Shown here: in pieces, positions 21,632-34,723 of the stretch
Layout of the letters: every line of letters starts with the position of its first letter
How positions within the stretch are numbered: the stretch's first letter is position 1
Assembly (NCBI RefSeq): GCF_902167145.1
Contig: NC_050103.1
Span: 30,868,001 to 30,932,000 of the forward strand
DNA: 64,000 bases
Direction: 5' to 3'
Source of the DNA: Zea mays
Lineage: Eukaryota; Streptophyta; Magnoliopsida; Poales; Poaceae
Notes under the pieces: generated by a model
Databases searched by the model: none
The model's input: only the letters and a program-made list of their open reading frames with translations
Told to the model about the DNA's origin: nothing
Program-made: the position numbers and the translations under genes

Positions 21632-23867
21632 GTCCCACTGGCTCATCCTGAACTTCTTCAAGATACACCTTTTGTTTACTTTTCTCTCTTTTGAGAAACT
21701 CTTTCTCTAAGAACACACCGTTCCGGGCGACAAACACTTTGCCCTCTGACCGGTGGTAAAAGTAATATCCTAAAGTTTCCTTTGGATATCCCACGAACAT
21801 GCACTTGTCCGATTTTGGAGTGAGTTTATCCGACTGAAGTCGCTTGACGTAAACCTCACAACCCCAAATCTTCAGAAAAGACAAACTGGGAGTCTTCCCA
21901 GTCCACATCTCATATGGTGTCTTAACTACGGACTTAGACGGTACCCTATTTAGTGTGAAAGCTGCTGTTTCTAGAGCGTATCCCCAAAACGACAAAGGTA
22001 GGTCTGACTGGCTCATCATTGATCGAACCATATCCAATAAAGTCCGATTACGTCGCTCAGACACGCCATTCCTCTGAGGCGTTCCAGGCGGCGTAAGCTG
22101 TGGAACAATTCCACAACTCCTTAGATGATTGCTAAACTCATGACTCAAATATTCACCTCCACGATCCGATCGCAGTGCTTTAATTTTCTTGCCACGCTGA
22201 TTTTCTACTTCATTCTGAAACTCTTTGAACTTTTCTAAGGATTCAGACTTATGTTTCATTAAGTAGACATACCCATATCTACTAAAATAATCAGTGAAGG
22301 TTATGAAGTATTGGAATCCTCCCCTAGCTGTCGTACTCATTGGTCCGCACACATCAGTATGTATGAGTTCTAATAAATCTAATGTCCTCTCCGGTAAACC
22401 CGTGAAGGGCGCCTTGGTCATCTTACCAAGTAAGCAAGCTTCACATGTCTCGTATGATTCAAAATCAAACGAAGTTAAAAGCCCATCAGAATGAAGCTTC
22501 TTCATGCGATTCTCACTTATATGACCCAAACGACAGTGCCACATGCAGGTAGGACTTAAATCATTAGGCCGAGGCCTTTTAGCACTAATATTACAGATAG
22601 GTGCATCATCAAGATTTAAAATGAATAACCCATTCATAATGGATGCGAAAGCCACAAACATGCCATTCTTAGAGATCACACAACCATTGTTTTCACTCGC
22701 AAATGAATAACCATCCTTCATCAAACATGAAGGAGACATAATGTTTTGACTCATACTAGGAACTATATAACAATTATTTAACTCCAAAATAAATCCTGAT
22801 GGGAGGTGGAGTTGCATCGTCCCGACGGTCAACGCAGCAACTCTTGCATTATTGCCTACCCGGAAATCAACTTCTCCTCTTTTCACGCTTCTACTTCTTA
22901 TCATTCCCTGCATCGAATTGCAAATATGGGCAACCGATCCGGTATCAAATACCCAAGAATTAATATAAGAATCAGCAAGAAAAATTTCTGTAATGTGAGT
23001 AGCAAGTGTACCTGCTGCGGATGTACCCTTACCGCCGCGATCCTTAATAGAGACCAAGTACTGCTTGCAATTCCTTTTCCAGTGACCAAGTTCTTTGCAA
23101 TAAAAGCACTCTGCATCTGCAGCTGGTCCAGCCTTGGGCTTTTGATTTGGCTTGGATACTGTATCCTTTGCCTTGCCCTTCTTCTTTTGAGATTTACCCT
23201 TCTTCTTAAAGTTGGGTTTGTTTTGGACCGCCATCACATGGCCGCTGCTGCCAGCGCTTTTCTTTATGTCCCCCTCTGCTGTTTTCAGCATGCCACATAG
23301 TTCATTGAGGCCCCTCTCCGCCCCATGCATATGGTAGTTTGTAATGAAGTTTCCATAGCTGGGCGGAAGAGATGCCAAAATGAAGTCAGTGGCCAACTCT
23401 TGGCTTATTGGGAAGCCTAGCTTCTCCGACCTCTGACTGTAACCCACCATTTCGATTACGTGTGGCCCAACTGCTGCGCCTTCTGCTAGCTTACATTCCA
23501 GAAAGGCTTTGGACACATTAAACCTTTCAGTCCTAGCCTGAGTCTGGAACATATCCTTGAGCGCCACGATCATATCGTGCACCTCATGGTTTGTCTCAAA
23601 CTGCATCTGTAGCTCAGGCTCCATGCAAGCAAGCATTAGGCAACTCACTTCAAGATTAGCATCCATTGCTTTCTTGTAAGCGGTTTTAGCTGCAGCATTT
23701 GCATTTTCACCAGGATCCTCTGGTGGTGGGGTGTCTAGAACGTCTTCCTTTTTTTCAGCCCTGAGAACAATTCTCAGGTTACGGATCCAATCCGTATAGT
23801 TTGTTCCATTTAACTTATCCTTTTCAAGAATTGATCGCAAAGTAAATGTTGGTGTGCTAGGTGCCAT
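21632..23867 (-). pseudogene. Copia gag-protease-integrase
   Basis: Amino half of the copia polyprotein, starting at Met 23867 (MAPSTPTFTL). Domains by residue: gag UBN2-like region about 15-200; a Lys-rich stretch 219-240; CCHC knuckle CFYCKELGHWKRNC 254-267; protease with D308-T-G; GAG-pre-integrase WHCRLGH near 443-449; integrase with D505 (HTDVCG), D568 (SDRGGEY) and E604 (GVSERRN), giving D,D35E. The frame is open for all 745 or so codons up to the S2 junction, where the last residues read from this end come from S2. This half has no stop or frameshift, which suggests a recent insertion. Confidence 0.94.
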
Positions 23868-25100
23868 TTATCTACAACAAAATAACGCAAAATACTAAGA
23901 CAAAAATATCCATGACAGAGTAAATCATATTAAACATTTAATAGTCTACTCCCACTAAAATCAATATCCCTCGATTGATACTTAGTGATTCAGAACCCAC
24001 AACTAACAAGTCTACTAGTGAGCTTTAGCATCACCGCTAGAAGACAATGTAGATCGGTAAGCAACTCCTTGCTAATCATATCATATATATGACTTCTGTT
24101 GTTGGGTGACATCTCTATGTCTCGGCTCCCAACCTTATGCCCCAAAGTTCTTAACCATTAAGCTGACTTTGTTTAAGTTAACCAACCCTTTCTGCAGTTC
24201 GTATCCAATACAAACCTATCTAGTCAAGGAAAACTGGTGGCACCCTAATTTCATAGACCCACCACTAATTGTACAAGACTTATGATAGTGCAAGGTTTGG
24301 AGAGGCATTTAAGCTTAAACATTTATGAGGGATCGTCCTACTTATATCATCGCACGCAAGGACATATATGCAATATGAACAAGTAGAACATTAAGAATGG
24401 CATTCACACAACAGTTGTGATTCGGTATGGCTTGCTGTCACATGGTGATCCCCATCTCCAATAATCTGTCCATCACGATGATCTCCATCTCCATGATATA
24501 GGTATGCCATCCTTCAGGTGATGAGTCCTTCAAGACCTATCTAACGTATGCTGGTAAATAAATTACATATACGCTTTGGATCATCACATGTTGACACGCA
24601 GGTCATTACATTAAAATTTGGACAATACATGTGGCTCCAGCCGTATTGCCCTGGTCACGACACGCAGGTCATGAATAATTCATTAATATGCATCATATAC
24701 ACACAATAGCCATACCGATCACAAGATGTCCTGCAAAAACAGGTTAGACAAACACGTTTCTATATGTTCGCCACTACAGCAGATAGCCACGGCGGTCCAC
24801 TGAAAATCTCATGCGGTTGATCAAATCAACCCAAATCCGAGACTTTCGACCCGAAGAAGATTACACTCATGACGTCGATCTGTTACGTCAATCTGCTGGT
24901 TGTGTACGCAGTTAGCCCCGATGGTGATTCCAGCCGGTAGGGGCAAGTCGCGCACATAACAGAGAAGGACGAACTAATCTCTTCAGTCATATCCGATGTA
25001 ATCTACTTCAACCCTTTATAACCAATTGATCTAATCAAACCGTGCATCAAGTAGATCCATCTCATGAACCTAGATCCAGACCTAAAACTACGCAGAACCT
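23868..25100 (-). other. Leader of the copia element
   Basis: About 1.2 kb between primer site and gag start. It is AT-rich and contains several copies of a cacgcaggtcat-like word (around 24595 and 24660) and short direct repeats. I see no ORF of note. It probably holds packaging signals, but none can be identified from sequence alone. Confidence 0.7.
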
Positions 25101-25112
25101 GCTCCGATACCA
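25101..25112 (-). other. Primer binding site of the copia element
   Basis: The minus strand reads tggtatcggagc, one base off the usual initiator tRNA-Met match, one base inside the 5' LTR (25114). Confidence 0.88.
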
Positions 25113-25113
25113 C

Positions 25114-26383
25114 TGAAGGATTACGGGGAGGCTACGCTAGCGCAAAACAAAATTTTCAACCCCATAATACCAAGAACTACTGCGGTTATAGGTCATAGAA
25201 TTACCACTAGACGCGCAGAGCAGCGGAAGACGTCTCGATGTAGACGAACGCGTCGAGCAGTGTCGTGCAGTCGTCGGCGTCCTTCACGTCCTCGCACGGT
25301 TCGTCCTAGTGCTCCAGATGCAGCACCTCCGAGGTATCCACACGTACAGGGAGGAAGCACCGCGTACCGAACTGCTAGGTTCGCGACTGCGGCTTGGCGA
25401 GGGCGGGAGGCGAGCGGTTACTCGATTGTTGGTGGCCAATTAGGTTAAACCTAACCGCGCCCCCGCCCCTCATTATATAGGCGTTATGGTGGGCTTCTAA
25501 CACCGAGGCCCATCAGTAACCCTAAAGCCCAGTCTAATCTCGGATCTAATCCGAGTTAGGCTTCCTTCCCCTTAAGTGTGTGACCCTATAGGTTCACGTA
25601 CAAATAGACATAGCCCGAGTACTATTACTTGGCCCAATAATTGACAGCGGCCTCTAGCAAGACATGTCAACTCCTATGCGCATGTAAAGATCATATCAGA
25701 CGAACCATTGCAACATTACGTACATGTTGTTCCCTTTGTCTCACGATATTTGGTCTGGCTCTAAGCTGACCTCTCTTTCTCGATACTGTGAATTGGAATC
25801 CTTTCAATGGTTAACTCTTAACCCTAGCACGACCATGCATTTCTTGATCCAATCACTCGAGGGGCCCAGAGATATCTCTCTCACAAAGAGAGGGACAAAT
25901 TCCATCTTGACTGACCATGCCTCACAACATGCTTCCTGACAAACCCAAAACTACCTTTATACCTACCCAGTTACGGAATAGCGTTTGATAGTCCCTAAGT
26001 AAGTCAATTCACATCTTGAGAACATGGGACAATCTCAGGTCTAAGGATACAGTATTTATGTTGCAAAAAGAGAACTATATTACAATATCTCACGTTGGGT
26101 CGGTCCAGCCTCATGTCATACATGCGCCCACATTATTAGTTTAACATCTCCATGTTCATGACTTGTGAAATGTAGTCATCAACTAATACATATGCTAGTC
26201 ATCGACTCTGACTAGGGACATCATTTAGAATAACCATATAAGTAAAGAATCTCACAAACAATTCACATAATTGCTAATCAATACAAGGTGCCTTCCATGG
26301 ATATTCAATTAAGCAATATATATATCATGGATACAAAGAAATATGCTCATCTCTATGATTATCTCTAGGGAATATTTCTAACA
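25114..26383 (-). repeat. 5' LTR of the copia element
   Basis: A 1270-bp direct repeat of 16108-17377. A TATA-like box (minus strand ctatataatgagg, 25471-25480) lies about 900 bases from the upstream edge. Mismatches are scattered with no gaps, so the lengths are identical. Confidence 0.94.
25474..25479 (-). promoter_or_regulatory. TATA box of the copia 5' LTR
   Basis: The minus strand reads gcctatataatgagg, followed by C-rich and G-rich sequence. It is conserved in the other LTR at 16465-16474. The start site would be near 25445. Confidence 0.65.
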
Positions 26384-28887
26384 ATAAGGTACTAGGCTTA
26401 CCGATTTACCATATTTCTCGGCATGTGCTTAGTACGTTCAAACGCTTGACACAGGTATCCGCACGATGATCCTTATTCCAATTCCATCTTGTAGCCCACG
26501 CATCCCCATGCATCCGTGTCTACCGACCAATATCAGTATGATATGAAAGTAGATACAACCAAATTCCTAACCTCGCACGAGTGCTAGAAAAATCACTCGA
26601 CTTCTACCGAGATCCCTAATTAGCAAAGCAGCTACTCGACCTAGCATACTAGTATCCATCTCAAAGGAAATCCTGAGGTAATGCAACTAGGGTTTCAGGC
26701 AACTCCTACACTTAAGTGCACAATACAAGCCTACAATCATTAAGTGCAGTACAATAATATATAGAACTGGTTATGCATAAACCAGGGCTTGCCTTCTAAA
26801 GCTGGGGCAGGCAAATCCTCTGGGGCAGGCTCTGGTGCTGGATCCGGGGCTACCTCCTGAGCAACTCCTAGCTCCGGCACGAGGATGTATTCTCCGTCCG
26901 CGAGGTTACAATCTATCGAATGCAATGAATAAGATATATGCATGCTATGATATGTAAAATTTATTAACAATTATGCCTAGTGAAGAAAAACCAAGTTAGT
27001 CGATAACTTAGGGTTTCCTTATCATAAGAGGCTCTTAGTGGTTTATGCTTACCAATTTAGGTTTGAGATATTGCCTAAGCATAATGGATTAAGACTTGGA
27101 TTGCCTCTTAAATGCTTTAGTATGCACTCAAGGGGTTTTGCTGGTTGGGTTAGGGTAACATTAGTCTCCACTATTAATTCCCCTTTTTCATTTTCTATTT
27201 ATGAATTTTAGTGTGGGTTTGAACTACAACAGTGATTTGACTTTTTCTAAAAATTTTGTAAAAATTACAGTGGGTTACTATTTGTCACTGCAGTGTGTCC
27301 TATAAATTGGAGGTCTAGAATAAATAGAATATGCCCTGGACAAAAATAACAAAAGTTGGGGCAAAGGGGTCACTTTGCACTATAACTCTTAACTAGGGGT
27401 GGGTTCTGTACTAAGAGTCATTTTTGCTGGTATCTATAGGTAATAACATGCTTCTATGCCAAAAATCACAGAAGGTTACTTAGTGGTTATTTAGTTATGA
27501 TTTTCTAAAGTTTAATGCTAAAAAGATACTTATAACTAACTTGTTATTTGAAAAATGTCAAACAGCAGAACTCATAATTTTTCTCAATTTACAATAACAA
27601 AACATTAGTTGTCCCAAGGTTTGGGGTGTTTTCTCCTCAGGGTTATTTTTCTAGGATTTTTCTAAGTTTTCCTTGTTTTCCTAAAATAAAAGGTATCTCC
27701 GTTCTCTTGTACTAAACAAAGGTATAATAAATTTTTCTAGTGAACTACACTGAATAAGAGAGCCAACAAAAATGTGGGTGCTCCCTGGTTCTTATTTTAA
27801 ACTACCTTTTATATTTTCTCTAATTGTACGCTAAAAATGATTTAAGTGGCAAACTCTACCTTAATTTGGTGCACAGAGGGGTTTATTATATTTAGACAGG
27901 TTAGGAAGTGATTAAGTACTTCTCTGAATTTTCTTAACCCCAGTCTAATAGTGTAGCTATTTTCCTTATTTTCTTTAGCTTTTGACTAGTTAATCAATTA
28001 AATCATAACTTTAAAGTTTTCTACAACACTTAGGGGTTTTATATTTTTCCTAAGTAGTTTATATTATTTAGGATCTGGCAAAATTGGTTTGACTTGATTT
28101 GGACGAACCAAACTGAGGTTATGAATTTCTCAAGTTCTATTGGCATTTAAATCAGAATATTTAAAAAGGTTTCCTGGAAATCCACTTTGCACCGAAGACC
28201 CTGGGTTCTTTCTAAATCAATCCCTTCATTTATACCCCTGCGCCACTATTCCTTTGAGTCGCTGACAGTCCACAAAACCCCCTGCCCTTTTCTTCTTCTC
28301 CCCTGAGGTCCCTCCCCATATGAAAACAGTAACAGCGAAAGGAAAAAGGGCGGCGCGGCTTACCGGCGGTGAGAGAGGTCCGGCGAGGGGCGGGGTTGGC
28401 TCTGGGAGGTCCTGGCGGTCACAGCGAGGTACGGCTCGTTGGCGGTGGTGGTTGGAATCGACCGGTCCACGTGCGCAGGCGGGTGAACTCATCGGCGGCA
28501 AGTGCTCCGGCCTAACCACGGCGGCATAGGTCAATCCAAGGGCACGAGAAGCTTCACGGGGTGTTAATGAGTCGACACGTGCAAGGAATTGAAGAAAAAC
28601 TCACTGTGGAGCTCGGTCTACGTTCACTGGCGGTCGGGTGAAGTCCGGCGACCGTGGACTGGCTTCTCCGGCGAGGCAAAGTTCGATTCCTTGCTCGGGG
28701 AGCTTCACCGAGGCATGCACGGTCTACTCCGAGGGTCGGACGCGGCTGGGAGAGGCTCTGCTGGTCGGTCTACGGTGGAGGGGGATCGGGTGGCCGTGGG
28801 CACGCCGTGCGCGGGGTAATGCCGGTGATCAGGTGCTCCGGTGAGGTCGAGCGCGCGTGGAGGAGTACGGTCGAAGTCCCTGTGGGC

Positions 28888-28893
28888 TTTATA
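28888..28893 (-). promoter_or_regulatory. TATA box, 3' LTR of copy B
   Basis: The minus strand reads cctataaagcccac, aligned with the boxes in A, C and the other LTR of B. Confidence 0.75.
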
Positions 28894-29759
28894 GGCGCGG
28901 GCGTGGGCAACGACGCTGGCTCGGCTTTTGCGCGACGTGGGGCACGCGGGGGCGCGCGTCGGGCATGCTCTGGCGAGCTCAAAGCGCGTCGAACACATGG
29001 CTCTTTGTTTCTGTTCTTGTTCTACCCTCTGCTGAGCGGCCAAAACGTGCGAATCTTGCCCTAAGACCTGTGAGAGATCTCTTCCCTGCACCTAGGGCTA
29101 CCTAGTTCATGTGAGTTCCAAGGGGAGATGTGGTCGGGTTAGAGAGATATGGGGGTGGGAAGTTGTCTTTGTCCTTGCTGTCCAAACCGAGACAAATCTT
29201 GTGCCATGTCATGTCAAACGACTTAGGGTTGGGTTCAAACATTTCCAGGGTGTTCTAGGGGTATTTTGGCGCCACTTTGTCAATTGGGCCAAGTGGTTTT
29301 GAGTTTGGGATCAAGGTGAACATGTTTGATCTTTGGAAAAGGGGTGGTTTTGGACTTAGAAGAATTCTGATTTTTCTCTTATGCTCAACCCTTTGGTGAA
29401 CCTTTTGGGGATTTTCTGAATTCTTTTTGGGGTCACTTTCTTACTATCATTTGTAGGGTATTAAGTGTACTACATCTTTTATAATTGGCCCCAGCCATGA
29501 TCATGTGGTTTTCATACCCTTTTGTTCATACTTACTTCTAGTGCTCCACTTGTCCAAAGGGGTTTGAATTAGGGTTTGGGCTATTCTCCCCATTATATGT
29601 GCATGATAAGTTAGGGCATGACATCTAAGATGGGTTGCACTTACTTATGATCTTGAATTCCAAGTTTGGAGTACTTTGCTCCAGTTAAACCACATGTGAT
29701 GATGGGCTTGGCTTGTGTAGTCTTGAGTGAAGACCCTAAGTAACATCTGGGCTGTTACA

Positions 29760-29979
29760 GCCCTCCCCCTTAAAGGAATCTTGTCCCGAGATTTTAGGTA
29801 GAGTCCTTTGGAGGCGTGCCATGAAGGTGTGCTGGTCTGTTGCTCCTTCCTTTATCCAAGTTTCTCTAGTTAACTGCTCTTCGAATGTCATTCTCTTTGC
29901 AACTTTAGAAGGAAGTCCTTTTGAGTCATTTCTAAAGCTTACAATACCTTTAACATCTAAGTTTTTCTTATATTTAAAT
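29760..29979 (-). other. 3' untranslated tail and polypurine tract of copy B
   Basis: The minus strand ends aagggggagggc right against the LTR start at 29759, a clear polypurine tract for plus-strand DNA priming. The rest is untranslated tail; part of it (aacatctaagtttttctta) matches the first bases of the window in copy A. Confidence 0.88.
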
Positions 29980-31272
29980 TCAAAGGGCAGGTGGGGGTGG
30001 GGTTTTTGGATTACGTACCGACTCCCTGGGGCAGCGAGAACGTAGAAAATCCTCAGTCTCCCAGGTAGCTTCTTCCACTGAATGGTGACTCCACTGAACC
30101 TTATACATTCTAATCGACTTTGCCCGCTTTGATCTCTCCTTTTGATCCAATACTTTGATGGGGTGCTCTTGATAGGACAAGTCTGGTTCTATCTCAATTT
30201 CTGGTTCAGGTAGTAATTCAGTGGGTAAGCGGACACATTTCTGTAGCTGGGATACATGGAACACATCATGAACTACTGACATGTGGGGTGGCAACTTCAA
30301 TTGATATGCTACGGGTCCACAATTTGCTTTGATCTCATAGGGTCCAATGTAGCGAGGAGCTAACTTGCCCTTGATTCCAAATCTCCGAACACCTTTGGTG
30401 GGTGACACCTTAAGATAAACATGATCTCCCACTTCAAACTGTAGAGGCTTCCTCCTCTTATCATGATAGCTCTTCTGTCGGGCATTAGCAGCTTCTAGGT
30501 TCTTCTTAATGACTCTGACCTTTTCCTCTGCTTCAAGTACCATGTCTGGTCCAAATATTTCCCTCTCTCCCGCTTGAGACCAATTGAGCGGTGTCCTACA
30601 CCTTCTCCCATATAAGGCCTCAAAAGGTGCCATCTTTAGACTAGACTGGTAGCTGTTCTTATAGGAGAACTCTGCCAAAGAAAGACACTTGTCCCAATTT
30701 TTACCATAGTGTAGCACACAGGCTCGCAACATGTCTTCGAGGATTTGATTCACTCTTTCTGTGTGACCATTTGTCTGTGGATGGTATGCTGAGCTTCTTA
30801 TTGCATGGGTCCCAAGTGATTCTTGTAGCTGCTCCCAAAAGCGTGCCACAAATAGTGCTCCTTTGTCAGATACAATGGTCTTCGGAATGTCATGCAAACG
30901 CACTATTTGATCAACATAGATTTCTGCATATTTCTCTGTCTTGTGGGTGGTATGCACTGGCAAGAAATGAGCGGTCTTGGTCAACCTATCCACAATGACC
31001 CAAATAGAATCATGGTGCCAGGTGGTATTGGGCAATCCCACGATAAAATCCATGCAAATATCCTCCCATTTCCAAGATGGTATGGGGAGGGGCTGCAAGG
31101 TACCTGCTACCTTCAAATGACTGGCCTTGACTCTCCAGCAGGTGTCGCATTCGGATATATACTTAGCAATTTCCCTCTTCATTCTGGTCCACCAGTATAA
31201 GGATCTGAGGTCATGATACATCTTATTACTGCCGGGGTGCATGGAGAATTTAGAAAGGTGAGCTTCATCCAA
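29980..31272 (-). pseudogene. Integrase and chromodomain of copy B
   Basis: Same domain order as copy A: HHCC region, D,D35E core (CMDF, SDKG in place of SDRG, HTER in place of QTER) and a chromodomain ending KVQWSHHSVEEATWE. The final residues differ from copy A because short deletions remove the FPNFLPKG end. The two core neighbours (K for R, and H for Q before the catalytic Glu) keep the acidic residues themselves. The frame is open from 31272 down, and the same frame continues upstream into RNase H with stops at GV-stop-VIK (about 31398) and GD-stop-LVV (about 31312). Confidence 0.9.
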
Positions 31273-34200
31273 TATCTTCTTTCTGAGCTCAAGGTTCTTG
31301 GGGACAACCAGTCAGTCTCCAAACCATAGAATTCCTTTGCTGTCCTGACGGAAGCATTTGTATTTTTCTGCTTTCTGTTCGATCATTTCCTTGATAACCT
31401 AAACACCCTTGTCACCAATCTGTGTCATGACTATTTGTTCTTGTAAAGTGGGCTCCACTGAGATATAACTCAAGGCACCGGAGGAAACGACTTCTATTTT
31501 CAACTTGCACAACTCATCACATAGGGTGGTGATTCTTGCATCCATATTCATACAATTGCACTCGGCCTTCCTGCTTAAGGCATCTGCCACAACATTGGCT
31601 TTGCCAGGATGGTAATGCAGTTCCAAATCATAGTCCTTGATTAGCTCTAACCATCTCCTCTGCCTCATATTAAGATCAGCCTAGGTGAAGATATATTTGA
31701 GACTCTTATGATCAGTGTAAATGTTACAGTGAGCTCCCATCAAGTAATGTCTCCATATCTTGATAGCATGAACCACAGCTGCTAACTCCAAATCATGTGT
31801 GGGGTAGTTCTGCTCATGGGGTCTGAGTGCTCGGGAGGCATAAGCAATGACTCTGTTGTCTTGCATTAAGACACATCCCAATCCAGTACCGGAAGCATCG
31901 CAATAAACTTCAAAGGGCTTGGTGTTGTCAGGTTGAGCTAGCACTGGTGCTGTTGTCAAATGCTGCCTTAGTGTATGAAAGGCATCCTCACAATTCTGGC
32001 TCCAATCATACTTGACTCCTTTCTTCAACAATTCAGTCATTGGCTTGGCAATTCTGGAGAAATCCGGAATGAATCGTCGATAATACCCTGCCAATCCTAG
32101 AAAACTCCGAATCTGCCGCACTGTGGTAGGAGGTTTCCAATCCATTACTTCTTGTACCTTCTCAGGATCAATTGATATCTCATCCTAAGAAATTGTGTGA
32201 CCCAAAAATTTAATTTCCCTCAGCTAGAATTCACATTTAGACAACTTAGCATATAAACGATGATCGCGCAGTCGCTGAAGCACGATGTGTAGATGCTCAG
32301 TATGATCGTCTTCATTCTTGGAATAGACCAGAATATCATCAATGAAAACCACCACAAATTTGTCCAGCTCTGGCATGAATACTGAGTTCATTAGATACAT
32401 GAAATAAGCCAGGGCATTGGTCAGCCCAAAAGACATCACCAAAAACTCATAAAGCCCATATCTGGTAGAGAAAGCCGTCTTGGGAATATCGCTGGCACGG
32501 ATCTTGATTTGATGGTAGCCCGAGCGAAGGTCTATCTTGGAGAACACTTTGGCTCCCACCAACTAATCAAACAAAACATCAATGCGGGGCAGTGGGTTTT
32601 TGTTCTTGATGGTCACCGCATTGAGAGGGCGGTAATCGACACACATTCTCAGACTTTCATCCTTCTTCTTTACAAACAAGGCTGGGCATCCCCATGGTGA
32701 AGTACTTGGGCGAATAAACCCTTTGTCCAACAACTCTTGTCGTTGCTTTTTCAATTCTGCCAATTCTGCTGGAGGCATCCTATAAGGCCTCTTGGATATA
32801 GGAGCAGTCCCGGGTTGCAATTCAATTGCGAACTCTATGTCTCTATCGGGTGGTATCTCTGGCAATTCATCCGGAAAAACATCTGAGTAGTCACAGACCA
32901 CAGGGATTCTCTCAACCGGGGACTCTATCATAGTGAATGCACAAGAGCGGGTACAACCCTGATCGGGCAAATATAACGTGGTTTCACCACAAGTCGGCGA
33001 GTGCACCTCAATGGCCCTAGCTGCAATATCAATTACTGCCTGATGTCTTGTTAACCAGTCAGTTCCCAATATGATATCCACACTATCCAAACCCAATATG
33101 AGGAGGGTGGTTTTAATTATCAGATTACCAAACTTTATAGGCACATGTCTGTTGATTTGATAGGTGGCAACCCTGCCTCCTGGTGTTGAAATTGTAATAT
33201 CCCCATTGGTGTGGTGAAAAGGTAATTGGCACTTGGCACTAAATTTGGCACTAATAAAACTATGTGATGCACCAGAATCAAAAAGAATAATAGCAACATA
33301 ATTCAAAACTGAAAAGATACCAGTCATGACTGGTGCTCCCTCTGGAATGTCAGCCATGGTGGTGAAGTTCAGTCTGCCTTGCCTCACTTGCACCTTCTGA
33401 CTCTTGCCTTGGTTCTGGTTGGCATTCTATCCCTGCCTCTGCTGGTTTCTAGGGCAATTCTTAGCATAATGTCCGGTGTTACCACAAGTGAAACACTTGT
33501 TGTCATTGGCCTGACGGTACTGCTGCTGCTGTGGCTGATTGTTCCTCTGAACTGGAAACTAGGTGCGGCTGGGTGCCTGCTGCTGCTGTTGTGGTCGGAT
33601 CACCCAACGTCCTTGCTGCTGCTGAGGTCCTCTGTTCTGAGTGTGAGACACGATCCTGAAGCGTTGTGGCTGAGCTGAAGGTCCCGCCACATGGGTCTTC
33701 CTCTTCTTCTCTGCCTGACGAGCTGTGATACAATCCACCTGAGAAATGGCCATGTTGACTAACTCATTATAGCTGTTGGCCCTGACTGTGTTGAGACGGT
33801 CACGGAGCTTAGTGCTAAGCCCCCTCCTTAACCTGTCCCTCTTCTTCTCGTCGGTGTCTGCATGATATCTGGCATACTGGCACAGGTCATTGAAGGCCTG
33901 AGCATACTGTAACACTGTCTGGTTCCCCTGAGTTAGTGCCAGAAACTCATTGAGCTTGCGGTCCATAATGTCTGCTGGAATATGATGTCCCCTGAAAGCT
34001 GCCTTGAACTCTCTCCATTCCACCTCATGGTCAACTGGTTGCATAGCAAGGTAGTGGTCCCACCATGTCCGCACAGGTCCGCGAAGCTGCTGTGTGGCGA
34101 ACCTGACCTTAGTCACCTCGGAACAAACTCCATTGAGTAGTGGGAATTTGGATTCCACTACCCTAAGCCATACATCAGCTTCAAGTGGGTCCTCTGCCCT

Positions 34201-34418
34201 GGTGAACAACGATGGTTGGGTACTGAGGAACTCCTGATAAGTGGCTGCCGCGGGTGACGCTGATGATCACCACCACCATAGTGCTGAGGTGGTGGCTGAC
34301 GCTGAGCTAGCTATCGCAAGATCTCGTTCTGCTGAGCCATCAGCTCCTGCAGAGTAGGAGGCGGTGGCGGTGGTGGGGGAATGCGCTCATTCTATCCACG
34401 ACGCGCTCTTCCTGCCAT
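31273..34418 (-). pseudogene. gag-protease-RT-RNase H of copy B
   Basis: From about 34209 to 31273 all homologous segments lie in one frame with no indels that shift it, but nonsense codons break it: after APSRT (about 33558), after RQG (about 33430), FD-stop-LVG (about 32561), EF-stop-LRE (about 32224), TIS-stop-DE (about 32187) and FT-stop-AD (about 31681). Two more occur in the gag N-terminus. By comparison with A and C most are CAG to TAG; EF-stop is TGG to TAG. The only frameshift is a 1-base loss in gag near 34250. The protease DSGASHS, RT FIDD and RNase H YCDAS motifs remain. The start Met is at 34418. Confidence 0.91.
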
Positions 34419-34723
34419 CTGAAAAGTCATGGATATTCTCAATATCATATTTCTGAGGTTCAAGGTTCAATCGTGGTGAAAGAGTCAAAGGGGTAAAACC
34501 AATATATTCTTGCATTGTTATAAAAGATTCCACATGGCATAAACTTTTCTTCTTAAATTAAGACTCACATCATTCATCAACCATGCTTCCAAAATAGTTT
34601 GTCATGATTACATCAATAACTCAAAAGACTCAACTCTATCTAGCCTAGTACCCCAAGGGTGCAAAAGCTAAGCTAGCTTCGAGGAGTTCTACCGTCACAG
34701 ACTTCTAACTCTATCTCTGCGAC

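Larger units (their letters stand above)
16108..26383 (-). mobile_element. Ty1/copia retrotransposon inside copy B
   Basis: A 10,276-bp block with two 1270-bp LTRs (16108-17377 and 25114-26383), flanked by the duplication ataag (16103-16107 and 26384-26388). The order gag, protease, integrase, RT, RNase H on the minus strand makes it Ty1/copia. The lineage is uncertain. I counted about 21 LTR mismatches (about 1.7%). The reading frame is broken by solo LTR S2, a small deletion in RT and one stop. Confidence 0.95.
15111..29759 (-). repeat. 3' LTR of copy B, split by the copia element
   Basis: Left piece 15111-16107 starts tgtggcgg on the plus strand; right piece 26389-29759 ends gctgttaca. 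Together, with one copy of ataag, they give about 4.37 kb and align with the 5' LTR at 36011-40379. The right piece carries a TATA box (28888-28893), a gtaagc splice donor still intact here but changed to ataagc in the 5' LTR, and exon 1 of the LTR mini-ORF (about 26930-26803). The left piece carries exon 2 (about 15540-15434). Confidence 0.92.
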
